A stretch of 60,869 bases of DNA from Anaerolineae bacterium (GTDB lineage Bacteria > Chloroflexota > Anaerolineae > Aggregatilineales > Phototrophicaceae): the NCBI GenBank assembly GCA_022820665.1, contig JAJEFB010000004.1:1-60869 (forward strand), read 5' to 3'. The translations under genes and the position numbers were made by a program. Below the pieces are notes generated by a model that was not told the origin of the DNA, searched no databases, and worked only from the letters and a program-made list of their open reading frames with translations. Below are positions 18,372-26,887 of this stretch, in pieces; positions within the stretch are counted from its first letter, which is position 1, and each line of letters begins with the position of its first letter.

Positions 18372-18546
18372 GTAGGGGCGATCTATCAGATCGCCCGAAC
18401 ATCCATTTTCAGATTCGGCGGGCGACCAGGTTGGTCGCCCCTACGATTCGCAATTGATCGATAGCGGCGGGCGACTCACAGAGTCGCCCCTACAGTTCTC
18501 GCTTTGAGAGAGGGCTTTATCTAGGGGCGACGTATCACATCGCCCA
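18372..18546. repeat. Cluster of four TAGGGGCGA palindromes in a transporter operon
   Basis: Copies lie at 18372-18397, 18416-18444, 18464-18493 and 18522-18546. Each has a GGGCGA(N) arm and its complement TCGCCC. The first and last copies have the TAGGGG end on the left and the middle two on the right, so orientation alternates. Inner stem bases differ but remain paired. The cluster fills the gap between the binding-protein stop (18562) and the MalF start (18353). It shares the family with 131-246. Confidence 0.85.
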
Positions 18547-18561
18547 GACAGCGATAAAGCA

Positions 18562-19836
18562 CTACTCGTCAAGCAGGATCTCGTCGATGCCCGCTTTCAT
18601 GTCAGCCAGGGCTTCCTCGACGCTCTTGTCGCCCGCTTGAGCCGCCTCGATATTGCGCAGGATCGGCGACTGACCGCCGAAGGCGAAGACAGAAGTATAC
18701 TTTTCGATGGCTGGCTCCATAACGGAGATGGAGAGCGAATCGACGAAGGGCGCATAGTATTGGGCGAATTCATGATCGGTCCAGTAGGGGTCCGCCAGCG
18801 CCACCGGCAATACCGGCACGATGCCGACTTTGATCCCCGGCTCGGCGTAGTTCTCCAGGAACCACTTGATGACCTTCATGCTATTGAGGTAATTCTCATC
18901 GCTGTCTTGGCGCGTCAACGCCAGGCAGTGGGTATTGGTCCAGGTGGCCGGCACATTGCCAAAGGTTGGCATCACGGCCGTGCCGAGGTTCTTGCCTTCC
19001 CTGATATAGGAATTGACCATCCAGGGTCCAACCAAAACCATGCCGGCGCGCTCATTCTGGAAAGCGCTGATATCGCCGACACCCGAGCCCATGCTCGAAA
19101 TACCGCTATTCTGCAAATCCACCATGTATTGCAGCGCTTCATGGGCTTCTTCGCTATCGACCGCCGCTAAGCCGTCTTCACCCAGCCAACTGCCGCCAAA
19201 TTGGTAAAGCAAGGTGTGGAAGAACCAGCGACCGAGCGAGCCGCCTAATGGCTGGTCCAAGCCGTATTGCGTCACCATGCCGTCATCATCCGTGATCGTC
19301 ATCGCCTCCGCCCAAGCCATGAACTCTTCGCCGGTGGTGGGCGGGCTGTCCGGATCCAGGCCGGCCGCTTCGACCAGGTCAACGTTGTAATAGAGGTTCA
19401 TCGGATGCAGGTCGCCTGGCAGGCAGTAGAACTCGCCATCGACTTTACTCAGCTCGATGATGTTCTGCGGCACGCCGGTGAGATCGATATCGACGGCCGC
19501 CATCAGATCATCCACCGGCAGCAAGATGCCTTCTCTGGCGTACCCTGTCACTTCCGTGTTATGGAACATCACCACATCGGGCGGGTTGCCGGCGGCGGCG
19601 GTGAGCCTCAGCTGGGTGAACAGGTCGTCCCATTGCAACGCAGTCGGCTCAATGACGAGGCCGTCTGCGTTTTCCTCATTGAAACGCGCGAAGACGGTGT
19701 TGAGCATCTCGGTATTGTCGGCGCCGGTCCAGCCGTGCATCAGCGTGACCGGGGTCTGCGCCAATGCCGCGCCCGGCAGCAAAAGCAGCGCGACCAAGGC
19801 GAGAAGTACAATCTTCAAAAGTGAACGCTTAGTCAT
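18562..19836 (-). CDS. Sugar ABC transporter substrate-binding protein (CUT1)
   Basis: A 424-aa exported binding protein with a clean Sec signal (MTKRSLLKIVLLALVALLLL, cleavage after ALA). The mature part begins QTPVTLMHGWTGADN and contains AAGNPPDVVMFHNTEV, the family-1 SBP signature. The start is fixed by AAGGAG six bases before the ATG. It heads the importer operon that continues into a mutarotase-like protein and a glycoside hydrolase, so an oligosaccharide ligand is likely. A 19-bp palindrome lies 22 bp upstream of the start. Confidence 0.92.
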   Translation of the reverse strand: MTKRSLLKIVLLALVALLLLPGAALAQTPVTLMHGWTGADNTEMLNTVFARFNEENADGLVIEPTALQWDDLFTQLRLTAAAGNPPDVVMFHNTEVTGYAREGILLPVDDLMAAVDIDLTGVPQNIIELSKVDGEFYCLPGDLHPMNLYYNVDLVEAAGLDPDSPPTTGEEFMAWAEAMTITDDDGMVTQYGLDQPLGGSLGRWFFHTLLYQFGGSWLGEDGLAAVDSEEAHEALQYMVDLQNSGISSMGSGVGDISAFQNERAGMVLVGPWMVNSYIREGKNLGTAVMPTFGNVPATWTNTHCLALTRQDSDENYLNSMKVIKWFLENYAEPGIKVGIVPVLPVALADPYWTDHEFAQYYAPFVDSLSISVMEPAIEKYTSVFAFGGQSPILRNIEAAQAGDKSVEEALADMKAGIDEILLDE

Positions 19837-19857
19837 TTCTTTCTCCTTAATGAATAG

Positions 19858-19876
19858 GATTTGCTTGACGCAAATC
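19858..19876. promoter_or_regulatory. Palindromic operator candidate upstream of the third CUT1 operon
   Basis: GATTTGC (19858-19864) and GCAAATC (19870-19876) are perfect inverted repeats around 5 bp. The site lies just upstream of the Shine-Dalgarno sequence of the binding-protein gene, where a repressor would block transcription. The half-site core TTTGC also occurs in the IclR-block palindromes, but there the arms are 2 bp apart, so a different regulator is likely. Confidence 0.45.
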
Positions 19877-19985
19877 GAAAAAAATGGCTGACGGTCAACT
19901 AAACAGGAGGCGCATGCTCTCCCACCCACGCGATACCCGCAAAGCTGACCTATTTCTATTTTCTCCAATAGTACCCCCTTTCGTC

Positions 19986-22900
19986 TCAGTTTCCCAATTT
20001 TGCGGCAGAACCCGCCGCAATGGCCTGACGATGGGTAGTCGCGCCCAGATGATTTGGGTCGCGCGCCAACACGTCATCGAAATAACGCTCCGCCGTCTCA
20101 TGGTCGCCCAAACCCAAATGCCCCAGAGCCATCAGGTACATGCAATGAATCTGATTGCGCAGCGACAGGTCGTCATCGAAGACCAGGAAGTTCGGCAGCG
20201 AGACGGCGAAGTAATCCATGGTGACCTCCTCATGCAGGTGCTCCTGCCCGTATGCCGCCATCCGCTCAAATATGGAACGCGCCAAGTCATGCTCGCCCAG
20301 CTTTCCCTGCGCCAAGCCCTGGTAGAAGATGCTCTCCGGCGGCTGATCGTTGTAATATCTCGGCGAGGCCGGCTCAAATGATCCCCTCGACGCAGCCTCG
20401 TAATATTGGCGGGCGGTCGCCGCATCGCCGCGCAGCTCGTAAGCCAGTCCCAAATGATAGAAAACATCGTTCTCTGGCACCGTGAGCAGCTTGCCTTCGC
20501 CCAGATTGTGCGGGTACGAGCGGGCGCGCGTCAGGCAGACGATGGCGCGGTCGTATTCGCCATGACGAATATGTTCCCGCGCCATCTGAATCAGGCTGGT
20601 CACGTACTGACCCGTGACCTTTCCTTCGCCGCCTTCCCAGGGATGGAAGACGCGGTTCATGATGATATCCAGCGCTTCAGCCGGACGCCCCAACAGATTG
20701 AGCAGCGTCGCCATCTCGATGGTCAGGTCGTCGCGCCGGTCGACGCATGCTTGATGCCCCTGCAAGAATGCCAGCCTCTCCGCCGGCCTCTTTCCGATCT
20801 TGACAGTGAGTTGGTCCAGTTCATAGAGGACTCTCGCGTCAGATTCATCCAGCGCGAAGGCGCGTTCATAATGCTGCAAAGCGCGCTCGCTGTCGCCGCG
20901 CTTGTTCATCAGCGCCAGCCCCAGGTTGCGATGCGCTGTCGCTTGCGTATCGTCGAGGCTTAGCGCCTTTTCCCAGCAGTCGATGGCATCGTCATACTGC
21001 CGATTAGCGTACCAGAAGTTGCCCAGATAATAGGGCGCGCGGGCGTCCTCCGGGTTCAGCCTCATCGCCGTTTCCAGCGCTGCGATGCACTCGATGCGGT
21101 TGGGAAAACAATAATCGGGCGGCATTTCGGCGGCATCGTCAAATGCGGAAATTGCGCTTGCGTCGTCCCCCTGCTGCTCGTAACACCAAGCCAGGTAGTA
21201 CATTGCCATCGTGTCATCCGCGGCCGCTTCCGCCAGCAAATCAAGCGCATCATCGAATAGCCCGGCATGGGCGTAATCCAGGGCGAGTTCGATATAGTTC
21301 TGCGCTCGTCCGCCCATCAACTCGCGATACTCACTGTCGCCTGTCAACAGATAAAGCTCATAGGCCGCGCCAAAGTCCAGCCGATCCAAGGTCAAGTGGT
21401 AACTGGCATGCCGCAGCGCATAATCTGCCGCGTCATCTCGGCGCAGCAGCGCGACAATCAAATGCCGCGCCCGGTGGTGGCGTCGGTTGTAATCCAGCGC
21501 CAACTCCGCAAGATCAATCGCGTCGGCGTAGCGTCCCAGGCGACACTCCAAACGCGCCAGTTCAAAATACGCCGCGCTCGCCCAAGCCGCATTCCAAACG
21601 GCTTTGTAAAAGGCGTCGGCCGCTTCCTGGACGCGACCCTGAAACTTGAGCGCAAGACCCAGATTGTAGAAGGGCTCGCCGTCGTAGGGATTGGGATTGC
21701 GCCGCGTCAGGCTTTCGACGGCGGTCCGAAAATAGGCTTCCGCTTCGGCGAATTTGCCGCGCCGCAAAAGCAGCAGACCCAGCGCGTTGTTGCAACGATT
21801 GTCAAGCGGGTCGCGCCGCAGCGCTTCCAGATAGTAGGGTTCGGGCTGGCAGGTGGCGTGGCGATATTGCTCCAGATGGATGCCATTCAGGTAGAGTTCG
21901 TCGTTGGAGGCGATTTCCGCGGGCAGCCGGGCGGCGCTGGCTGGCGCCGGGATATCCGCCCGCTCATCGCGCTCGGGCCTGTAGCTGACCAGCGTGTCGC
22001 CCTCGGCCATCACGCTTAGCCTGAGTTCCTGGGGAGCGGTCCCGGCGGGTAGCGCAATCGTCTCGCGGTGGCTGCGCTCGGGCGAAAGCGTCATCTCGCG
22101 CTGGAAAAGCGCGATGTCTCCCGCGTCCAGTTCAATCGTAACCGTTCGCGCCGATGTGAGGTAAACGCCGATACTTGCGCTTTCGCCGTCCACATCGAGA
22201 TTGATGACAGCGTCTTTACAGGCGTTCTTTGCTGGACCGATCTCCTTGTAGGGCAGGAAAAATTGCTGAAAACGCTTTTCCTCGCCCGGTTGCAGCCAAC
22301 TGAAATCGGGCTGGTTATCGGTGAAGGCGCCGCACATCAACTCGATATAAGGCCCGTCCTCGTCGGTCAGTTGACGATCCCAGGCGCGGCCGAAATCGCC
22401 GTTGCCCCAGGTCCATTGCTTTTTGCCCGGCACAAGATGGTGATTGGCCACGTGCATCATGCCAGCGCCGCGGCCGTGATCGTAACTGCCGAGAAAATCA
22501 TAATCGGAGTGGTAAGCCATGTAGGACGTCGGCACCGGGATATTCTTGTAACGAGAGATATCGGTCCCCGGCGCATAGTCGTATTTGTAGTAGCTGCCGG
22601 TGGCGATGGGGAAATCACTGCTATCGCGTTTCCCGTGGTCCATCACGGCGCGCACATCGGGCGGGAAAACGGACTGATAATCATCGTTGACGTGAACAGC
22701 GGGATTGGCCCACCAAAGAAAGGTCTGCGGGAAGGGACTCCGATTGGTGAGCTGCACGTCGAGTTCGAGATAGGCGCGTTCCGGATAAAGCGTGAAGCCG
22801 ACCATGCCCTTGCTGCGGAACATGCGCTCGATCTCGCTGAACCAGACAGTTATGCTGCCATCGGTATTCTCATCGATTCGGTAATCAACTGGCTGGAAGG

Positions 22901-23291
22901 TGCTCGGACGATGATGCTGCGGCCAGTTGAACTCGATGCCGCCGGAAATCCAGGGTCCGGTCAAGCCAACCAGCGCCGGTTTGATGACGCGGTTGTAATA
23001 GACAAAGTGAAAGTCGTTGGTCTTGTCGCGCGCCATCTGCACGCGACCGCCGAGCTCCGGCAGCAGCATAATCTCCAGGTATTTGTTCTCCAGGAAAATC
23101 GCCGTATAAGTCTTGTCAGTTTTTTTATCGGAGACGCTTTCGACGATGGGATGGGGATAGATGACGCCGCTGCTGCCCTGGTAAACGCGGTTTTCCAGGA
23201 ACATCGGGTTCTTGTCCGGTTCGCCCGCGGCGTAGGTGGGTATGACCCTGTCCTCGACGCGAACCTGAACATCGCCGTAATCTGAAAACAA
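19986..23291 (-). CDS. DUF5107 domain protein with C-terminal TPR array
   Basis: A protein of about 1,101 aa without a signal peptide. The first third is a DUF5107 beta-sandwich domain related to aldose-mutarotase-like folds: PMFLENRVYQGSSG, LLPELGGRVQMARD, FNWPQHHRPSTF and FLWWANPAVHV are typical landmarks. From about residue 470 on, helical TPR units follow (for example NALGLLLLRRGKFAEAEAYF, YYLGNFWYANRQYDDAIDCW). Family members are usually found in carbohydrate-use loci. It lies 149 bp upstream of the CUT1 binding-protein gene on the same strand and is divergent from an AraC regulator. The TTG at 23291, preceded at seven bases by GGAG, was preferred over a TTG at 23315; no ATG is available. 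Confidence 0.85.
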   Translation of the reverse strand: MFSDYGDVQVRVEDRVIPTYAAGEPDKNPMFLENRVYQGSSGVIYPHPIVESVSDKKTDKTYTAIFLENKYLEIMLLPELGGRVQMARDKTNDFHFVYYNRVIKPALVGLTGPWISGGIEFNWPQHHRPSTFQPVDYRIDENTDGSITVWFSEIERMFRSKGMVGFTLYPERAYLELDVQLTNRSPFPQTFLWWANPAVHVNDDYQSVFPPDVRAVMDHGKRDSSDFPIATGSYYKYDYAPGTDISRYKNIPVPTSYMAYHSDYDFLGSYDHGRGAGMMHVANHHLVPGKKQWTWGNGDFGRAWDRQLTDEDGPYIELMCGAFTDNQPDFSWLQPGEEKRFQQFFLPYKEIGPAKNACKDAVINLDVDGESASIGVYLTSARTVTIELDAGDIALFQREMTLSPERSHRETIALPAGTAPQELRLSVMAEGDTLVSYRPERDERADIPAPASAARLPAEIASNDELYLNGIHLEQYRHATCQPEPYYLEALRRDPLDNRCNNALGLLLLRRGKFAEAEAYFRTAVESLTRRNPNPYDGEPFYNLGLALKFQGRVQEAADAFYKAVWNAAWASAAYFELARLECRLGRYADAIDLAELALDYNRRHHRARHLIVALLRRDDAADYALRHASYHLTLDRLDFGAAYELYLLTGDSEYRELMGGRAQNYIELALDYAHAGLFDDALDLLAEAAADDTMAMYYLAWCYEQQGDDASAISAFDDAAEMPPDYCFPNRIECIAALETAMRLNPEDARAPYYLGNFWYANRQYDDAIDCWEKALSLDDTQATAHRNLGLALMNKRGDSERALQHYERAFALDESDARVLYELDQLTVKIGKRPAERLAFLQGHQACVDRRDDLTIEMATLLNLLGRPAEALDIIMNRVFHPWEGGEGKVTGQYVTSLIQMAREHIRHGEYDRAIVCLTRARSYPHNLGEGKLLTVPENDVFYHLGLAYELRGDAATARQYYEAASRGSFEPASPRYYNDQPPESIFYQGLAQGKLGEHDLARSIFERMAAYGQEHLHEEVTMDYFAVSLPNFLVFDDDLSLRNQIHCMYLMALGHLGLGDHETAERYFDDVLARDPNHLGATTHRQAIAAGSAAKLGN

Positions 23292-23357
23292 ACGATGACT
23301 CCAAAATAGAATCAAGCCTATTTGTCAAAAGCGTAACACGAGGTCTCACTCGCTCAC

Positions 23358-23388
23358 AATAGACTATAAACCCGAATAATGGACTATA
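23358..23388. promoter_or_regulatory. Direct repeat, candidate AraC-type operator
   Basis: AATnGACTATA occurs twice in the same orientation, at 23358-23368 and 23378-23388, a period of exactly 20 bp. Direct half-sites about two helical turns apart are typical of AraC/XylS operators. The pair lies between the divergent DUF5107-TPR and AraC genes. Confidence 0.55.
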
Positions 23389-23441
23389 TTCTCTTTTTAT
23401 GTCATAGTTGGGGCATCGCAAGTGGGAGGACGAGGCGACGC

Positions 23442-24332
23442 ATGGGGCAGATACGCTTGAAAGACGGGTTCCAGGGCGAAATCATGTACGTTGTCCCCCG
23501 CCCCATTCTGGGTAAGGCGCGCTCGCATCCGCTGGTCAGCCCGCTGACGCCGACCGACATCGGTTGGTTCCCAGCGGCGCGTTACCATTACCGCGAACGC
23601 CCGTCGGGCGCCCCTGAACATATTCTGATTGTTTGCGCTGCAGGCCAAGGCTGGTTGCAAGTGGATGGGGTCCGGCACGGCGTCGGCGCGAACGAAGCCG
23701 TCCTGATTCCCGCGCGCCAGGCGCATGTCTATGGCGCCGTGAATGACGATCCCTGGTCGATTCATTGGGTTCATTTCGTGGGAACAGTAGGCGACTATTA
23801 CGTCAGCCAATTGAAAAAAGGCGCATACACGCTCTCAATCGATGTCGATATGGGAGAGTCCCTGGAGGCGCTCTTCGCCGCTTGCCGCGACGCCTTCGTG
23901 GCCAATTTTCTCTTGCAGCGCATGATCTACGCCTCGCAGGCGCTGCATCATTTGCTCGGCCATCTTTTCTTCGATAACCGCGCCTTCTCGCCGCTGCTGC
24001 GCAGCAGCCAATTCCGCAGCATTGATCACACGCTTTCTTTTTTGCACGACAACGTCAGCGAGAAACTGTGCCTGGATGACATGGTCCGCCACTCGGGTTT
24101 GTCAAAATCGCACTTCATCCGGGTTTTCAAAGAACAGACCGGCTTCTCGCCGATGGACTATTTTATCCAACTCAAGATGCAGCAGGCTTGTATGCTGCTG
24201 GCTTTTCGCGGGGACAGCGTCAGTCAGATCGGCATGGAGTTGGGCTACGAAGATCAATACTACTTTTCCCGGGCTTTCAGGAAAGCCATTGGCATGTCGC
24301 CCAAGCAGTACCGGCAGACCAACTATAACTGA
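23442..24332 (+). CDS. AraC/XylS-family transcriptional regulator
   Basis: A 296-aa regulator. The N-terminal half has the cupin-like AraC-binding domain (GWLQVDGVRHGVGANEAVLI, then HVYGAVNDDPWSIHWVHF). The C-terminal hundred residues hold the double helix-turn-helix (LCLDDMVRHSGLSKSHFIRV, then GYEDQYYFSRAFRKAIGMSP). The ATG at 23442 is preferred over one at 23379 because GGGAGG and GAGG lie upstream and the N-terminus then fits the family. It is divergent from the DUF5107-TPR gene and probably activates that sugar locus in response to the imported sugar; it could also control the plus-strand importer starting at 24572. Confidence 0.9.
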   Translation: MGQIRLKDGFQGEIMYVVPRPILGKARSHPLVSPLTPTDIGWFPAARYHYRERPSGAPEHILIVCAAGQGWLQVDGVRHGVGANEAVLIPARQAHVYGAVNDDPWSIHWVHFVGTVGDYYVSQLKKGAYTLSIDVDMGESLEALFAACRDAFVANFLLQRMIYASQALHHLLGHLFFDNRAFSPLLRSSQFRSIDHTLSFLHDNVSEKLCLDDMVRHSGLSKSHFIRVFKEQTGFSPMDYFIQLKMQQACMLLAFRGDSVSQIGMELGYEDQYYFSRAFRKAIGMSPKQYRQTNYN

Positions 24333-24452
24333 CGGTGGCTTGACCAGCCACAAGGCTTGGCGCTTGACTGTGACTGCAACGGTCGAAAATGACCGGGCAC
24401 GGATCCTGAACAACATCCTTCTCCTCCCGGCTGTCGCCCATAATATGGCGTT

Positions 24453-24483
24453 TTGGCAGATTTTGATTTGTCCTTGTTATACT
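24453..24483 (+). promoter_or_regulatory. Candidate promoter for the fourth CUT1 operon
   Basis: TTGGCA (24453-24458) and TATACT (24478-24483) are separated by 19 bp (18 if TTATAC is used). Transcription would start about 80 bp before the binding-protein ATG. The rest of the gap 24333-24571 holds no gene; a small hairpin (GTGGCT/AGCCAC) follows the AraC stop. Confidence 0.4.
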
Positions 24484-24571
24484 TAAAGGAGGGCAGTTGG
24501 AATAGTACGGGAGGTGCAGCGCCGACCATCAGAAATCTATATCGTTAGTGTTAGTTTCGAAAGGAAAAACA

Positions 24572-25846
24572 ATGTTTCTTCGCAAACCTCTCAGGCTGTT
24601 TGGACTCTCGCTGTTGATCTTGTTGCTGGCGACCGTCACGGTCACCGGCCAGGACGCCGTGGAGCTAAGTTGGATCACCGACTTGCCCGGCGCGGAAGAA
24701 GTCGCCGCCAGGTTCACCGAATACAATCCCAATATCACCGTTCGCGTGGATAAAGTATCCTTCCGCGAAGTCTTCCAGCAGAATCAAATTCGCTTGGGAT
24801 CCGGCAGTTCCGAGCCGGATATCGTCAGCGTGGACGCGCCTGTGGTAGCCTCTTATGGCTTCCGCGGCTGGCTGCTGCCGCTGGACGACGCCATCCCGGC
24901 CGAGCAGATCGACGGCTGGGTGGATGCCCTGCACACCTCGAGCATCTATAACGGGCAACTGCTGGCGCCGCCGATCTGGAATTCCGCCCAGGTCATGTAT
25001 TACAACGCGGCGCTGATGGAAGCGGCTGGCATCACGCCGCCGGCGTCCGATGAACGCTGGACCTGGGAACAAGTCACCGAAGCGGCGCAAGCGCTCGCCA
25101 GCGACGCCGACGCCGACGGCGTCAACGATGTCTGGGGTCTGCAATTCGGCCAGTACAACCGCATCTATCAGTTGCAGCCTATTCCAGAGAGCTTGCCCAC
25201 GGCGGTGCTGGGCGACGATGGCTTGACCGTCGAAGGGATCATCGATTCCGACGATTGGGTCAAAGCCTTCACCTGGTTTTCCGACCTGCACAACACAATA
25301 AACGTCTCGCCACAGGGAGGCATCAGCTCCGGCGAGTTGTTCCGCAACAGCCAGTTGGGCATCTACGTTGACGGCGGCTGGATGATCAACCAGTTCATCA
25401 ACAATCCGCTTGACTTCGACTGGGGCGTTGCGCCCCATCCCTATTGGGACGGTGGCGAAGTCACCGTGCCGGGCGATAGCTGGCACCTGGGCGTCAACCC
25501 CAATAGCGAACATACCGAGGAAGCCGCGGCTTTCGTCGCCTTCGCCAGTTCACCCGAAGCCGGGCGCATCTGGTTTGATGTCTGGGGCGTATGGCCCGCG
25601 CACGAAGAAATGCTGGCTGAATTCGCCGAAGATCCCGCCAATGCCGAATTCCCCAACCTGGCTTTTGTTGTGGCTGCTGGCGAAGCGCCTTACGTTACGC
25701 CAAGGCCCCTGACGGTGGGCTATCTCGAATACGAAGAGATCCTCTCCGACGCCTTTGAGGACATCCGCAACGGCGCGGATGTCGCCGAAACGCTCGGCCA
25801 AGCGGCAGGCCGCATCGAGCGCGAAATGGACAAATACCGGGAATAG
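24572..25846 (+). CDS. Sugar ABC transporter substrate-binding protein (CUT1)
   Basis: A 424-aa exported binding protein. The Sec signal (MFLRKPLRLFGLSLLILLLA) ends near VTGQ; the mature part begins AVELSWITDLPGAEEVAARF. GSGSSEPDIVSVDAPVV matches the family-1 SBP signature. AAAGGA before the ATG at 24572 supports this start over an upstream alternative. It heads an operon with two permeases and a nucleoside hydrolase, so a nucleoside-like or glycosidic ligand is possible but unproven. Confidence 0.9.
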   Translation: MFLRKPLRLFGLSLLILLLATVTVTGQDAVELSWITDLPGAEEVAARFTEYNPNITVRVDKVSFREVFQQNQIRLGSGSSEPDIVSVDAPVVASYGFRGWLLPLDDAIPAEQIDGWVDALHTSSIYNGQLLAPPIWNSAQVMYYNAALMEAAGITPPASDERWTWEQVTEAAQALASDADADGVNDVWGLQFGQYNRIYQLQPIPESLPTAVLGDDGLTVEGIIDSDDWVKAFTWFSDLHNTINVSPQGGISSGELFRNSQLGIYVDGGWMINQFINNPLDFDWGVAPHPYWDGGEVTVPGDSWHLGVNPNSEHTEEAAAFVAFASSPEAGRIWFDVWGVWPAHEEMLAEFAEDPANAEFPNLAFVVAAGEAPYVTPRPLTVGYLEYEEILSDAFEDIRNGADVAETLGQAAGRIEREMDKYRE

Positions 25847-25864
25847 ATTTATCTTCCCGGCAAG

Positions 25865-25900
25865 GGGGCAAGCCGGGCTGTCTATTCCCCGGCTCGCCCC
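25865..25900. repeat. Hairpin between binding-protein and permease genes
   Basis: GGGGCAAGCCGGG (25865-25877) and CCCGGCTCGCCCC (25888-25900) form a 13-bp stem with one mismatch and a 10-nt loop. No T-run follows, so it is more likely an mRNA stability element or a weak attenuator than an intrinsic terminator. It ends 7 bp before the permease ATG. Confidence 0.65.
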
Positions 25901-25907
25901 TCGGAGC

Positions 25908-26789
25908 ATGACCGTGCTGAACAAGCTGCGCCTGGAACGGTGGACGCCGGCTTTCTTTTTGGCGCCCGCCATTATCTTGCTGATCGTCTTCCGCTATATT
26001 CCCATTGTCCTCGGCTTTGAAGAAGCGCTTTATACCAATTCTTTGAGCCTGGCCGGCGCGCGTAAGTTCGTCGGGCTGAACAACTTCATCGCGGTCTTTG
26101 AGGATCCAGTCGTTTGGGGCTCCTTCAAGACGACCATGGTATTCAGCCTGGTGGTGAACCCGCTGCAAGTCGGCTTGGCGCTCTTGCTGGCGGAATTGAT
26201 CAACCAGCGTGTGCCGGGCATCGCCGTCTTCCGCGCCATCTATCTGGTGCCGGTCGCCATATCAATGAATGTCACGGCTATCGCCTGGGGCTTGGCGCTG
26301 GATCCCAATTACGGCTTGATCAACGGCATCATCCGCACCTTGGGATTGCCGCGCCAGCCTTTTTTGCAGCATCCTAGCCAGGCGCTTTGGTCCATCATCG
26401 GCATCATCAGCTGGATAGGCGTTCCTTATTGGAGTCTATTTTTCCTGGCTGGCCTGCAGGGGATTTCTTCCGATGTTTTGGAATCGGCGCGCGTGGACGG
26501 CGCGGGCAGCCTGCGAACTTTCATATCGATCAAGCTGCCGCTGCTGCGCCGTATCATCGCCTTTGTCCTGGTTTCGGATACAGTCGTGAACTTCACTTTG
26601 TTCGCGCCCATATATCTGATCACCCGCGGCGGACCGCAGCTTTCCACCCATCTGGTCATGTACGAAGCCTATCGACGCGGCTTGGTTTATGGCGATATCG
26701 GGATCGCCTCGGCAATTATTTCAGTCTTGCTAATCGTCGTTGTAGCCTTCGTCGCGGTCGAGTTTATCGTGCTGCGCCCAAGGCATTAG
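25908..26789 (+). CDS. CUT1 sugar ABC transporter permease (MalF type)
   Basis: A 293-aa six-span permease; the first span is PAFFLAPAIILLIVFRYIPI. The EAA loop reads SDVLESARVDGAGSLRTF, ending IKLPLLRR. The reading frame extends upstream into the binding-protein gene but that part is shadow sequence. ATG 25908 is called; GGAG lies only one base before it, and an in-frame GTG at 25914 has better spacing, so the true start may be 2 codons later. A hairpin occupies the gap to the binding-protein gene. Confidence 0.88.
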   Translation: MTVLNKLRLERWTPAFFLAPAIILLIVFRYIPIVLGFEEALYTNSLSLAGARKFVGLNNFIAVFEDPVVWGSFKTTMVFSLVVNPLQVGLALLLAELINQRVPGIAVFRAIYLVPVAISMNVTAIAWGLALDPNYGLINGIIRTLGLPRQPFLQHPSQALWSIIGIISWIGVPYWSLFFLAGLQGISSDVLESARVDGAGSLRTFISIKLPLLRRIIAFVLVSDTVVNFTLFAPIYLITRGGPQLSTHLVMYEAYRRGLVYGDIGIASAIISVLLIVVVAFVAVEFIVLRPRH

Positions 26790-26887
26790 CCGCTATCGGG
26801 AGCCTGCGATGCGCAAACGAATGAACGACAGAATGAGCGTAGAATGAACAGAGGAAGCAAGAAACAGATTCATGCGAGCGGCGCAAC

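Noticed and set aside
18372..18546. Regularly spaced short repeats considered as a CRISPR array
   Set aside because: The units are palindromes with varying inner bases and alternating orientation, spacers are very short, and no cas gene is present.
22068..23285. A 405-aa plus-strand reading frame
   Set aside because: Antisense to the DUF5107 domain, with no recognisable motif of its own.
25169..25362. Possible small gene antisense to the fourth binding protein
   Set aside because: Short frame with no promoter, ribosome site or motif; a shadow of the real gene.
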